DNA of 64,000 bases from Skermanella mucosa (GCF_016765655.2 NZ_CP086106.1:5540501-5604500); one strand, 5' to 3'. Counted from the first letter of the stretch, positions 29,291 to 37,974 are shown. The notes: generated by a model from the letters alone, not told the origin. Made by a program: numbers and translations.

Positions 29291-30032
29291 GGCGAAGTCC
29301 GATGCTGCTTCTCGGGATGACCTGATCGTCGAACTGGCCGACGTCCACCTAAAGCTGGACAGTGCCGCCGGTCCCGTCAACATCCTGCGAGGCATAGATC
29401 TCACCGTGAGGCGCGGCGAGACGGTCAGCGTCGTCGGTCCCTCGGGCTCGGGCAAGTCGACCATGATGATGATCATGGCGGGATTGGAACGGCCGACCAG
29501 CGGCTTGGTCAGGGTCGCCGGCAAGGACCTGGGCACCCTGGACGAGGACAAGCTGGCCCGCTTCCGGCGCGACCATGTCGGAATCGTGTTCCAGGCGTTC
29601 CACCTGATCCCGACCATGACCGCGCTGGAGAACGTCGCGATCCCGCTGGAGTTCGCCGGGCTGTCCGACGCCTTCGACCGCGCCCGCGCCGGGCTGGAGG
29701 CGGTCGGGCTGAAGCACCGGGTCACCCACTATCCCGGGCAGCTCTCCGGCGGCGAGCAGCAGCGCGTGGCTCTGGCCCGCGCCTTCGCCGCCGAGCCGTC
29801 GCTGCTTCTGGCGGACGAGCCGACCGGCAACCTGGATGGCGAGACTGGCGCCCAGGTCATCAGGCTGATGTTCGACCTCGCGGCCAATCGGGGCGCCACC
29901 CTGGTGCTGATCACCCATGACACCAGCCTCGCCGCCCGCTGCGACCGGGCGGTCCGGGTCGCCGACGGCAGGATCGAGAGCGCCGGCGATGCCAAGGCCG
30001 ACCTCCGCCCCGTCCGCGCCTCCGGCATCTGA
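29289..30032 (+). CDS. ybbA: LolD/YbbA-type ABC transporter ATPase
   Basis: A 247-residue ATPase. Walker A GPSGSGKST is at 50-58, Q-loop VFQAFHLIPTMTALENV, signature LSGGEQQRVALARAFA, Walker B LLLADEPTGNLD and H-loop LITHD. It belongs to the MacB/LolD/FtsE group, whose permeases have large periplasmic domains. It starts with GGAAGACCCATG and precedes the FtsX-like permease by 15 bases. In E. coli the homologous ybbAP pair is also divergent from tesA, matching this layout. Confidence 0.93.
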   Translation: MAKSDAASRDDLIVELADVHLKLDSAAGPVNILRGIDLTVRRGETVSVVGPSGSGKSTMMMIMAGLERPTSGLVRVAGKDLGTLDEDKLARFRRDHVGIVFQAFHLIPTMTALENVAIPLEFAGLSDAFDRARAGLEAVGLKHRVTHYPGQLSGGEQQRVALARAFAAEPSLLLADEPTGNLDGETGAQVIRLMFDLAANRGATLVLITHDTSLAARCDRAVRVADGRIESAGDAKADLRPVRASGI

Positions 30033-30047
30033 TCCCGGACACCTTTG

Positions 30048-32588
30048 ATGAACGGCTTTTCCCTGTCCACCCTGTCCGTCGCCTGGACCATCGCGCGGCG
30101 GGAGCTGCGCGGCGGACTCAAGGGCTTCCGGATCTTCCTCGCCTGCCTGACCCTGGGCGTCGCGGCCATCGCGACGGTCCAGTCGCTGTCCGGCGGCATC
30201 ATCGAGGGTCTGCGCGCCGACGGCAGGGCGATCCTCGGCGGCGACGTGGCGCTGCGCGTGCTTTACAACCCCATCGGCGGGGCGGAACGCTCCTACCTGG
30301 ACGGCCAGGGCCGCGTCTCGGTCGCGGCGGATGCCCGCGCCATGGCCCGGCGCGAGGACGGCGCCCGCTCCACCCTGGTGGAGCTGAAGGCGGTGGACGA
30401 CAGCTATCCGCTCTACGGCGATTTCACCCTGCGCGAAGGCGGCGGCCTCCCCGACGCGATCGCCAGGCGGGATGGCGTCTGGGGCGCCGTGGTCGAGGAG
30501 ACCGTGGGCCAGCGCCTGGACGTGGCCGTCGGCGACACCGTGCGGGTCGGCGAGACATCCTTCCAAATCCGCGGCACCATCCTGCGGGAGCCCGACCGGG
30601 CCGGCGGGGGCGGCTTCACCCTGGGGCCGCGCCTGCTGATCGACCTGGACGCGCTGGAAAGCACCGGCCTGATCCAGCCCGGCAGCATGATCTACTGGCA
30701 CTACCGGATCGGATTGGCCCCCGGCACCGACCTCCAGGCGTGGCAGGCCGACCTCCAGGCCCGCTTCCCCGAGCAAAGCTGGCGGGTGCGCGACTTCACC
30801 AACGCCGCCCCGCAGATCGAGCGTTTCATCACCCGCCTGACCCTGTTCCTGACGCTGGTCGGGCTGACAGCATTGCTGGTGGGCGGCGTCGGGGTCGGCA
30901 ACGCCGTGCGCAGCTATCTCGACGGCAAAGTCGCGACCATCGCGACGCTGAAATGCGTCGGCGCGCCGGGGCCGCTGGTGTTCCAGGCCTACCTGCTCCA
31001 GATCCTGGTCCTGGCCTCGCTCGGGATCGCGCTCGGCCTGGTCATCGGCGCGGTCGCCCCCCTGGTCGCGGCGGCCGTCCTGGCCGACGTGCTGCCGATC
31101 ACCGCCCGCATCGGGGTCTATCCCGGCGGCCTCGCCATCGCCGCCGCCTTCGGCTTCCTGACCGCCCTGACCTTTTCCCTGTGGCCGCTGGGCCGGGCGC
31201 GCGAGGTGCCGGCGGGCGCGCTGTTCCGCGACGTGGTCTCTCCCGCGGGCGGACGTCCCCGCGGCGCCTACCTGGTGGCCGGCGTCCTGTCCGGGCTGGC
31301 GCTGGCGGCGCTCGCGATCCTGACCGCGCAGGAGAAGCTATTCGCCGCCTGGTTCGTCGGCGGCGCCTTCGTGACCCTGCTGGCGTTCCGGGCGGCGGCC
31401 CAGGGCGTCACCTGGGCTGCCGCGCGGGCCGGCCGGCCGCGCCATCCCGGTTTCCGTCTGGCGCTGGCCAACCTGCACCGGCCGGGCAACCCGACCGGCA
31501 GCGTCGTGCTGTCGCTGGGCCTGGGGCTGACCGTCCTGGTCGCCATCGCCCTGATCGAGGGCAACTTCTCCGCCCGCGTCAACGAGAGCATCCCGAAGGA
31601 CGCCCCGGCTTATTTCTTCATCGACATCCAGCCGAACCAGCGGGAAGCATTCAACGCGACCGTGCTGGGCGTGCCCGGCGCCACCGACCTGCGGGAAGTG
31701 CCGATGCTGCGCGGCCGTATCGCCAAGGCCAAGGGCGTGGACGCCGAGCAGGCGATCGTCAATCCGGAACATTCCTGGGTGCTGCGCGGCGACCGCGGCA
31801 TCACCTATTCGGCGCGCCCGCCGGTCGACGCGGAGATCATCGCCGGCCAATGGTGGCCGGAGGATTACCGGGGCAAGCCGCTGATCTCGATCTATTCCGA
31901 CATCGCCGAGGCGTTCGGCCTCAAGCTGGGCGACGACATCACGGTCAACGTGCTGGGCCGTGACCTGACGGCGGAAGTCGCCAGCATCCGGGCGATCGAC
32001 TTCTCGACCATGAACATCAACTTCACCATGATCTTCTCCCCCGGAATCCTGGAAGGCGCACCCCAGACCTTCCTGGCGACCGTCCGCGCCACGCCGGAGG
32101 CGGAACCCCTGATCCAGCGTGCGGTGACCGACCGCTTCGCCAACATCACCTCGGTCCGGGTCAAGGACGCGCTGGACACCGTCAACGAGCTGCTCGGCAA
32201 TATCGGCACCGCCGTCAGGGTCACCGCCGCCATCACGCTGCTGGCCGGCACCCTGGTCCTCGCCGGCGCGGTGGCCGCCGGGCACCGGCGCCGGGTCTAC
32301 GACTCGGTCGTCCTGAAGGTGCTCGGCGCCACCCGCGCCGACGTGCTGAAGGCCTTCCTGGTCGAATACGGCCTGCTGGGGCTGATCACCGCCGCGATCG
32401 CGGGCGCCATCGGCACCATCACCGCCTGGGCGGTGCTGACCCAGGTGATGGATTGGGAATGGACCTTCCTGCCGTCGGCCGTGCTGGTCACGGCGGCGCT
32501 CTGCACCGCGATCACGCTGGCCTTCGGCTTCGTCGGCACATGGCGGGCGCTCGGCCAGCCGGCCGCACCGCTGCTGCGGAACGATTGA
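30048..32588 (+). CDS. ybbP: FtsX/MacB-type ABC permease (YbbP-like)
   Basis: An 846-residue membrane protein with duplicated FtsX modules. An N-terminal segment (IFLACLTLGVAAIATVQSL) is followed by a large periplasmic domain and transmembrane groups near 265-400 and 410-500. A second periplasmic domain (about 515-710) and a final three-helix FtsX module (IGTAVRVTAAITLLAGTLVLAG...GVTW-like end) follow. Length fits YbbP. With YbbA it likely forms a mechanotransmission transporter acting on envelope lipids or lipoproteins. The substrate is not known. A TTG directly before the ATG could serve as start. Confidence 0.9.
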   Translation: MNGFSLSTLSVAWTIARRELRGGLKGFRIFLACLTLGVAAIATVQSLSGGIIEGLRADGRAILGGDVALRVLYNPIGGAERSYLDGQGRVSVAADARAMARREDGARSTLVELKAVDDSYPLYGDFTLREGGGLPDAIARRDGVWGAVVEETVGQRLDVAVGDTVRVGETSFQIRGTILREPDRAGGGGFTLGPRLLIDLDALESTGLIQPGSMIYWHYRIGLAPGTDLQAWQADLQARFPEQSWRVRDFTNAAPQIERFITRLTLFLTLVGLTALLVGGVGVGNAVRSYLDGKVATIATLKCVGAPGPLVFQAYLLQILVLASLGIALGLVIGAVAPLVAAAVLADVLPITARIGVYPGGLAIAAAFGFLTALTFSLWPLGRAREVPAGALFRDVVSPAGGRPRGAYLVAGVLSGLALAALAILTAQEKLFAAWFVGGAFVTLLAFRAAAQGVTWAAARAGRPRHPGFRLALANLHRPGNPTGSVVLSLGLGLTVLVAIALIEGNFSARVNESIPKDAPAYFFIDIQPNQREAFNATVLGVPGATDLREVPMLRGRIAKAKGVDAEQAIVNPEHSWVLRGDRGITYSARPPVDAEIIAGQWWPEDYRGKPLISIYSDIAEAFGLKLGDDITVNVLGRDLTAEVASIRAIDFSTMNINFTMIFSPGILEGAPQTFLATVRATPEAEPLIQRAVTDRFANITSVRVKDALDTVNELLGNIGTAVRVTAAITLLAGTLVLAGAVAAGHRRRVYDSVVLKVLGATRADVLKAFLVEYGLLGLITAAIAGAIGTITAWAVLTQVMDWEWTFLPSAVLVTAALCTAITLAFGFVGTWRALGQPAAPLLRND

Positions 32589-32739
32589 GGGCGGAACGCT
32601 TAAGGCGGAAAACGCCGGTCCCGACAAAAATTCCGGGATTAAAGAAACCGCTCGCGCGTAGCGCCGGCCGAGCCAGTTTAATCGATGCAGGTCAAAGGGT
32701 TGCACGCTCGGGCAGGAACTTTCGAAGAATCCGATTTTT

Positions 32740-32768
32740 GTTGAATTGAGCGGGCCGCTCCCCAATAT
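32740..32768 (+). promoter_or_regulatory. Heat-shock (RpoH)-like promoter for the BI-1 gene
   Basis: GTTGAA (32740-32745), a 14-base spacer and CCCCAATAT (32760-32768) match the sigma-32 pattern (CTTGAA, N13-15, CCCCATNT) with two differences. Transcription would begin about 35 bases before the ATG at 32809. No equally good sigma-70 promoter was seen in this gap. Confidence 0.45.
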
Positions 32769-32808
32769 CCTTGTCCAAGTGACATCTACCTTTCGGATTG
32801 AGGATCAC

Positions 32809-33540
32809 ATGGCAAACGGCATGTTCAATCGGTACGCGACCCCCGGCCGCGCGGTCGATCAGGCCCAGTACGACGAAGGCCTGCGTCAGCACATGCTGAG
32901 CGTGTACAACTACATGATGGTTGGTCTCGGCGTGACCGGCGTGGTGGCCTTCGCGACGGCCATGCTGGCTGCCTCCAACCCGGCCTTCGCGCAGGCGCTC
33001 TACGGCTCGCCGCTGAAGTGGGTGGTCATGCTGGCCCCGCTCGGCTTCGTGTTCTTCCTGTCGGCGAAGATCCACTCCATGTCGATGTCGACGGCGCAGA
33101 TGACCTTCTGGGCCTTCGCGGCGGTCATGGGCCTGTCGCTCTCGTCGATCTTCCTGGTGTTCACCGGCGCCAGCATCGCGCGGGTGTTCTTCATCACGGC
33201 GGCGACCTTCGGCGGCATGAGCCTGTGGGGCTACACGACCAAGCGTGACCTCTCGGGCATGGGCTCCTTCCTGATGATGGGCCTGATCGGCATCATCATC
33301 GCGAGCGTGGTCAACATCTTCATCGGCTCGACCGCCCTGCAGTTCGCCGTGTCGGTCATCGGCGTGCTGGTCTTCACCGGACTGACCGCCTACGACACGC
33401 AGCGCATCAAGGAAGAGTACAGCGAGGGCTACGGCTCCGAGTCGCTCGGCAAGATGGCCCTGATGGGCGCCCTGTCGCTGTACCTGAACTTCATCAACCT
33501 GTTCACGATGCTGCTGTCGCTCTTCGGCAACCGCGAATAA
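32809..33540 (+). CDS. Bax inhibitor-1 / YccA-family membrane protein
   Basis: A 243-residue protein with seven predicted membrane segments. It starts MANGMFNRYATPGRAVDQAQYDEGLRQHM and ends with MGALSLYLNFINLFTMLLSLFG, the BI-1 family C-terminal signature. FTGLTAYDTQRIKEEY holds the conserved Asp of the pH-sensing pair. The family includes calcium-leak channels and modulators of the FtsH protease. A strong hairpin pair ends the transcript, and a heat-shock-like promoter precedes it, so it appears to be a single-gene stress unit. Confidence 0.93.
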   Translation: MANGMFNRYATPGRAVDQAQYDEGLRQHMLSVYNYMMVGLGVTGVVAFATAMLAASNPAFAQALYGSPLKWVVMLAPLGFVFFLSAKIHSMSMSTAQMTFWAFAAVMGLSLSSIFLVFTGASIARVFFITAATFGGMSLWGYTTKRDLSGMGSFLMMGLIGIIIASVVNIFIGSTALQFAVSVIGVLVFTGLTAYDTQRIKEEYSEGYGSESLGKMALMGALSLYLNFINLFTMLLSLFGNRE

Positions 33541-33553
33541 ACAGGCTTGACGA

Positions 33554-33609
33554 GCGTCCCCCACCCGGGGGACGCCTGATGAACCCGGGCTTTCGAGCCC
33601 GGGTTTTTT
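33554..33609 (+). terminator. Double hairpin ending in a strong Rho-independent terminator
   Basis: The first hairpin is a perfect 9-bp stem (33554-33562 with 33567-33575) with a 4-base loop. The second is a 10-bp stem (33582-33591 with 33596-33605) closed by a TTCG tetraloop and followed by a T-run up to 33609. It lies 13 bases after the BI-1 stop. Confidence 0.88.
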
Positions 33610-33710
33610 CATGCGCGGATGCCGGCGTGCCGCGCCGGTCCGAAGCAGGGATTCCCTCGACGCCGCCTATGTCCTAAAGTATATAGAACATCCTATTACT
33701 CGAAGGGCAT

Positions 33711-33736
33711 GAGCATATGCATACCGGGATATGCTC
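33711..33736 (+). promoter_or_regulatory. Hairpin covering the start codon of the histidine kinase gene
   Basis: GAGCATAT (33711-33718) and ATATGCTC (33729-33736) are perfect complements separated by 10 bases. The ATG at 33731-33733 lies inside the 3' arm, so the mRNA hairpin would hide the start. It could also be a protein-binding palindrome. The purine stretch at 33702-33707 lies upstream of the hairpin. Confidence 0.45.
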
Positions 33737-35173
33737 ACCGTAAAACGCTCCCCTGCCGCTCCCAACCGTACCGATGTCCGGGCCGGCGATCGGGCGGACG
33801 ACCGGGCCGGACGGCGCCGGGCCTTCAACGTGACCATCGTCTACGCCCTGGCCGCGGGTTTCTGGATCCTGCTGTCCGACGGGCTGCTCAACCTGCTGTT
33901 CGGCAACGCCGCCTCGCTGGTGCTGTCCCTGTCGCAGACCGTCAAGGGCCTGACCTTCATCCTGATCACGTCCCTTCTGCTCCACGCGCTGATCCGGCAT
34001 ATCGGCGCCGCAGCGCGCGCCGAGGTGGTCCTGCGCCAGGATCAGGCACGTCTCCTCGTCATGCTGGAGAACATGCCGGTGCTGGTGGCGGCGCTGGACG
34101 AGGAGGGACGGCTCGCCCTCTGGAACCGGGAGGCCGAGCGGATCACCGGCTACAGCGCCGCGGAGGCGATCGGCAATCCCCAGCTCCTGTCGCAGCTGCT
34201 GCCCGATCCCGACTACCGACGGGCGACCGCCGCCGCCTTTCGCCGCGCCGACCTGTGCTGCCGCGACTGGGAGCGGCAGATCACCTGCAAGGACGGTCAG
34301 GTGCGCACCATCGCGATCTCCTGCATCGCGCGACACTTTCCCATCGCCGACTATCCCGGCGGCTGGGGGATCGGCGTCGACGTGACCGCGCGCCTCGCCC
34401 GCGAGCGGGAGCTTGCCGAGGCGCGCGACGCGCTGGAAGGCGCCCGTGCCGAAGCGGAAGCGGCCAGCCGCGCCAAATCCGATTTCCTCGCCCTGGTCAG
34501 CCATGAGCTGCGCACCCCGCTGACCGCGGTGATCGGCTTCGCCGACGTGATGCGGGCGGAGTATTTCGGTCCCTTGGGCTCCCCCCGCTACCATGACTAT
34601 TGCCGCGACATCGAAACCAGCGGGCGTCACCTGCTGAGCCTGATCGACGGCATCCTCGACCTCGCCAAGACCGAGACCGGCCGCTATGTGCTCACCGAGA
34701 AGGAAATCGACCTGCCGGCGCTGGCGACGGGAGCGATCCAGCTGCTCGGCGACCGGCCGTCCAGGAAAGGCATTTCCCTGACCGTCAGGATGGACCGGCC
34801 CATCAGGGTCCGGGGCGACGAGATGGCGCTGACCCAGGTGCTGGTCAACCTGCTGGGCAACGCGGTCAAGTACACGCCGCCGGGCGGACGGGTCGAGCTG
34901 TCCGCCGCGCCCGACGGCGCCGGCGGGCTGACGCTCGTCGTCGCCGATACCGGCATCGGCATCCCTTCGGCGGAACTCGCCAGCGTCCTCGAACCGTTCA
35001 GCCAGGCGAGCAACGCGGGCCGGACCGGCGAGAGCGGGTCCGGGCTGGGGCTGTCGATCGTGCGAACCTTGGTTGATCTGCACGGGGGCCTCCTGTCGGT
35101 CGACAGCCATCTGGACGCCGGCACGCGGGTGACGGTCCGCCTTCCGGCCGAACGGGTGCTCCCTTTCCCCTGA
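33731..35173 (+). CDS. PAS-domain sensor histidine kinase
   Basis: A 480-residue hybrid-free kinase. Two membrane segments (about 35-57 and 62-88) are followed by a PAS domain (about 100-215, MLENMPVLVAALDEEGRLALWNREAERITGYS). A short coiled coil (ARERELAEARDALEGARAEAEAA) leads to HisKA with phospho-acceptor H258 in ALVSHELRTPL. The ATPase domain has the N box LVNLLGNAVKYTPPGG, G1 DTGIGIP and G2 SGSGLGLSIV. A response-regulator gene begins 54 bases downstream, so the two form a pair. The start codon lies in a hairpin. Signal unknown. Confidence 0.92.
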   Translation: MLTVKRSPAAPNRTDVRAGDRADDRAGRRRAFNVTIVYALAAGFWILLSDGLLNLLFGNAASLVLSLSQTVKGLTFILITSLLLHALIRHIGAAARAEVVLRQDQARLLVMLENMPVLVAALDEEGRLALWNREAERITGYSAAEAIGNPQLLSQLLPDPDYRRATAAAFRRADLCCRDWERQITCKDGQVRTIAISCIARHFPIADYPGGWGIGVDVTARLARERELAEARDALEGARAEAEAASRAKSDFLALVSHELRTPLTAVIGFADVMRAEYFGPLGSPRYHDYCRDIETSGRHLLSLIDGILDLAKTETGRYVLTEKEIDLPALATGAIQLLGDRPSRKGISLTVRMDRPIRVRGDEMALTQVLVNLLGNAVKYTPPGGRVELSAAPDGAGGLTLVVADTGIGIPSAELASVLEPFSQASNAGRTGESGSGLGLSIVRTLVDLHGGLLSVDSHLDAGTRVTVRLPAERVLPFP

Positions 35174-35227
35174 ACGCCCGGTAGGATAAAGTTATTGGAG
35201 TATTCAGCACCCTCATCGAGCCGGGCC

Positions 35228-35623
35228 ATGCCGATCTCCGCGACGACACCGCCCCACGCTCCGAAAGCCGCGCCCCGCATCCTCGTGGTGGAGGACGAGA
35301 CCCTTGTCGCCATGGACCTGGAGGACATGCTGCTGTCGATCGGCTGCGAAGTGGTCGGTCCGGTCGCCAAGGTCGCGCGCGGTCTGGTCCTGGCCCGGGA
35401 AGAGCCGCTGGACGGCGCCATTCTCGACATCAACGTGGCCGGCGAACTGGTCTACCCCATCGCGGAAGTCCTGACCGACCGGGGCGTCGCCCTGATCTTC
35501 GCCTCCGGCTACGACCGCGGCCTCAGCGTTCCGGCGCACTTGGCGGGCTACCCGCGGATCCGGAAGCCATACACGCTCCAGGACATCGAGCGGTCGGTCG
35601 ACGGCTTCACGCGGAGCGAATGA
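35228..35623 (+). CDS. Single-domain response regulator
   Basis: A 131-residue receiver-only protein. ILVVEDETLVAMDLEDML carries the acidic pocket, the phospho-acceptor is D67 in GAILDINVAGE, and the conserved Lys is in RIRKPYTLQDIE. Lacking an output domain, it probably acts by protein contact or as part of a phosphorelay. It likely pairs with the kinase directly upstream. An alternative TTG start at 35195 would add 11 residues. The ATG is preceded by only a weak ribosome-binding site. Confidence 0.9.
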   Translation: MPISATTPPHAPKAAPRILVVEDETLVAMDLEDMLLSIGCEVVGPVAKVARGLVLAREEPLDGAILDINVAGELVYPIAEVLTDRGVALIFASGYDRGLSVPAHLAGYPRIRKPYTLQDIERSVDGFTRSE

Positions 35624-35647
35624 GGGCGATCGGACGGCTTGGAGACT

Positions 35648-35962
35648 TCAAGCCGGCTTCGGTATGCCGAGATGGGCCAGGATCGCATCGAGGCTCCGGT
35701 TCATCTGGAACTGATTGTCGATCAGCGTGGCCTGCCCGTTCTCGAGATTGGTCAGTTGCTTGGTATGGGTCGCCAGCATCTCGCCATGCTCTCCCAGGGT
35801 CCGGGTATGCTCCCCCAGGATCCTGGTATGCTCCCCCAGGATCCTGGTGTGCTCGTCCAGGATCCTGGTGTGCTCCGCCTGGACCTGCAGGATCTGGTCG
35901 ACTTTCTCTCCCAGGCTCAAGGTGCTGACAGCCAGACGTGTGACCCTATCGCCATCGCTCAT
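35648..35962 (-). CDS. Small coiled-coil protein with tandem heptad repeats
   Basis: A 104-residue protein with no recognised domain. Its centre (about 29-62) is a ladder of seven-residue units of the form EHTRILD / EHTRILG, repeated about five times and encoded by near-identical 21-base DNA units at about 35775-35880. Hydrophobic positions I, L and V recur at heptad spacing before and after, so nearly the whole protein is predicted coiled coil. No signal peptide. It lies alone on the minus strand between the response regulator and the YCII gene. Repeat number may vary between strains. Confidence 0.75.
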   Translation of the reverse strand: MSDGDRVTRLAVSTLSLGEKVDQILQVQAEHTRILDEHTRILGEHTRILGEHTRTLGEHGEMLATHTKQLTNLENGQATLIDNQFQMNRSLDAILAHLGIPKPA

Positions 35963-36181
35963 CTTCGACTCCCCACTCTCCCGTCATCCTACACGCAAAC
36001 GCAGACCGCTTCCACACCGGCGCGTGGTTCACGGTGCTGCACGGAGGTATGCAGCAACCAGGAACATTCATTTCTTCCCCAACCATCGCGCACGACCCCA
36101 TGCCGAACGTTTTTTGCCGCTCCCTGTCGGCCGCGGGCATACTCGTCCGTCCTCGGTTGCAGGACCATGAAAGGACCCGAG

Positions 36182-36553
36182 ATGCTCTACGCGATCCTTT
36201 GCTACGATTCCGAAGACGTCGTCTGCTCCTGGACGAAGGAGCAGGACGACGCCGCCATGGCCCGGCTCGGAGCGGTCCAGCGGAAGCTCGCCGCCGAAGG
36301 GCGTCTGGGACCGGTCGCGCGCCTGCTGCCCACGACGGCGGCCACGACGGTCCGCAAGGGCGCCGAGCCCCTGGTGATCGACGGCCCCTTCGCCGAGACC
36401 AAGGAACAGCTCCTCGGGTTCTACGTCGTCGAGTGCGAATCGCTGGACCAGGCGATCGAGACCGCGGGCGACTTGGCGCGCGCCAGCAGTTCGTCCGGCG
36501 CCTACGAGCTCCGCCCGCTCGCCGTCTTCCGGCCGGGAGACCTCGGGACGTGA
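36182..36553 (+). CDS. YCII-family (DGPF-type) protein
   Basis: A 123-residue protein starting MLYAILCYDSEDVV. It has VIDGPFAETKEQLLGFYVVE, the DGPF motif of YCII proteins coupled to ECF sigma factors, and ends with YELRPLAVF. The ATG follows AAAGGACCCGAG at correct spacing. An upstream in-frame ATG (36167) is possible. Its stop overlaps the GTG start of the sigma-factor gene by four bases, so the two are coupled. The family is common in actinobacteria and alphaproteobacteria. Its ligand is unknown. Confidence 0.9.
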   Translation: MLYAILCYDSEDVVCSWTKEQDDAAMARLGAVQRKLAAEGRLGPVARLLPTTAATTVRKGAEPLVIDGPFAETKEQLLGFYVVECESLDQAIETAGDLARASSSSGAYELRPLAVFRPGDLGT

Positions 36554-37800
36554 CGGACCTCGCCTGGATCGACGCGGCGCTGACCGCGGCGCGCCCCCAG
36601 GCGATTGGGGCGCTGCTCCGCTATTTCCGCGACCTGGACGCCGCCGAGGAGGCATTCCAGGAGGCCTGCCTGCGCGCGCTGGGGAACTGGCCGCGCAACG
36701 GCCCGCCGCGCGATCCCGCGGCCTGGCTGATCCTCGTCGGGCGGAACGCCGCGATCGACCAGGTCCGCCACCGGGCGAGGCAGCAGCCGCTGCCGCCCGA
36801 CGAACTGATTTCGGACCTGGAGGACACCGAGGCCGCCATGGCCGAGCGCCTGGACGGGTCCCACTACCGCGACGACATCCTCAGGCTCCTGTTCGTCTGC
36901 TGCCATCCCGCCCTCCCCGCCACCCAGCAGATCGCGCTGGCGCTCCGCATCGTTTCCGGCCTGCCGGTCCGGCGGATCGCCCGCGCCTTCCTGGTCGGCG
37001 AGAGCGCCATGGAGCAGCGGATCACCCGGGCCAAGGCCCGTATCGCCGGCGCCGACGTGCCGTTCGAGGCGCCGGGCCCGGTCGAACGCGCGGAACGCCT
37101 CGCCGCCGTGTCCGCCATGATCTACCTGGTGTTCAACGAGGGATATTCCGCAGCCGCCGGCGACACGTCCCGGCGGGCGCCCCTGTGCGACGAGGCGATC
37201 CGGCTCGCCCGGCTCCTGCTGCGGCTGTTTCCCGCCGAACCCGAGATCTTGGGGCTGACCGCCCTGCTGCTGCTCCAGCATTCCCGCGCCCCGGCGCGGT
37301 TCGACGCCTCGGGCGCCGTCGTGCTGCTGGAGGACCAGGACCGCGCCCTCTGGAACCGGGAGATGATCGCCGAAGGATTGGCCCTGATCGACAAGGCGAT
37401 GCGCCACCGGCGATCTGGTCCCTACCAAGTCCAGGCCGCCATCGCGGCGCTCCACGCCCGGGCGCGCCGGCCGGAGGAAACGGACTGGGCGCAGATCGAC
37501 CTGCTTTATGCCACGCTCGAGCGGCTCCAGCCGTCGCCGGTCGTGACGCTCAACCGGGCCGTCGCGGTCGCCAAGACCCGCGGCCCGGAGGCCGCACTCG
37601 CCCTGGTCGAGCCGCTGGAGCCCCGGCTGTCCGGCTATTTCCATTTCTTCGGGGTCAAGGGCGCGCTCCTGATGCAGCTCGGCCGCGCCGACGATGCCCG
37701 CTGCGCCCTGGACCGGGCGATCGCGCTGGCCGGTTCCGCGGCGGAAGCGGCCCATATCCGGCAGCATCTCGATCGGCTCGTCCCGGACACGGACCCGTAA
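36550..37800 (+). CDS. ECF sigma factor with C-terminal TPR-like domain
   Basis: A 416-residue sigma factor of the class fused to a DUF6596/TPR-like C-terminal region. The sigma-2 region contains FRDLDAAEEAFQEACLRALGNWPRNG and DPAAWLILVGRNAAIDQVRHRARQQ. The sigma-4 region contains LRIVSGLPVRRIARAFLVGESAMEQRITRAKARI. The C-terminal part (about 170-410) has FNEGYSAAAG and LAALHARARR blocks typical of the class. It starts at GTG, overlapping the YCII stop. No anti-sigma gene is nearby, which fits this class, where the C-terminal domain and YCII partner are thought to take that role. Confidence 0.9.
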   Translation: MTDLAWIDAALTAARPQAIGALLRYFRDLDAAEEAFQEACLRALGNWPRNGPPRDPAAWLILVGRNAAIDQVRHRARQQPLPPDELISDLEDTEAAMAERLDGSHYRDDILRLLFVCCHPALPATQQIALALRIVSGLPVRRIARAFLVGESAMEQRITRAKARIAGADVPFEAPGPVERAERLAAVSAMIYLVFNEGYSAAAGDTSRRAPLCDEAIRLARLLLRLFPAEPEILGLTALLLLQHSRAPARFDASGAVVLLEDQDRALWNREMIAEGLALIDKAMRHRRSGPYQVQAAIAALHARARRPEETDWAQIDLLYATLERLQPSPVVTLNRAVAVAKTRGPEAALALVEPLEPRLSGYFHFFGVKGALLMQLGRADDARCALDRAIALAGSAAEAAHIRQHLDRLVPDTDP

Positions 37801-37830
37801 GGGATCCGCGCCAGGGACCGCCAGCCCCCG

Positions 37831-37974
37831 TCACGCTCCGGCGAACAACACCAGGAGCAGCAGGCCGGTGCTCAGCGCCAGGGCGATCTCCAGGCCGAGC
37901 TCGACCCGGTCGAAGCCGCGGCGGCAGTCGCGCACGGAAGTGAGAACCTCGGAAGCGAATTGCTGGGTGGTCAT
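37831..37974 (-). CDS. 47-residue single-span membrane peptide
   Basis: Short gene starting MTTQQFASEVLTSVRDCRRGF and ending in a hydrophobic segment (LEIALALSTGLLLLVLFAGA) that would span the membrane. An AAAGGAG lies six bases before the ATG, and the start overlaps the stop of the upstream 140-residue gene by four bases (ATGA). This coupling argues that it is real. No homologous family is recognised. Confidence 0.6.
   Translation of the reverse strand: MTTQQFASEVLTSVRDCRRGFDRVELGLEIALALSTGLLLLVLFAGA

Noticed and set aside
35775-35880. Tandem repeats considered as a CRISPR array
   Set aside because: Units are directly adjacent 21-base repeats inside a coding frame without spacers, and no cas genes are present.
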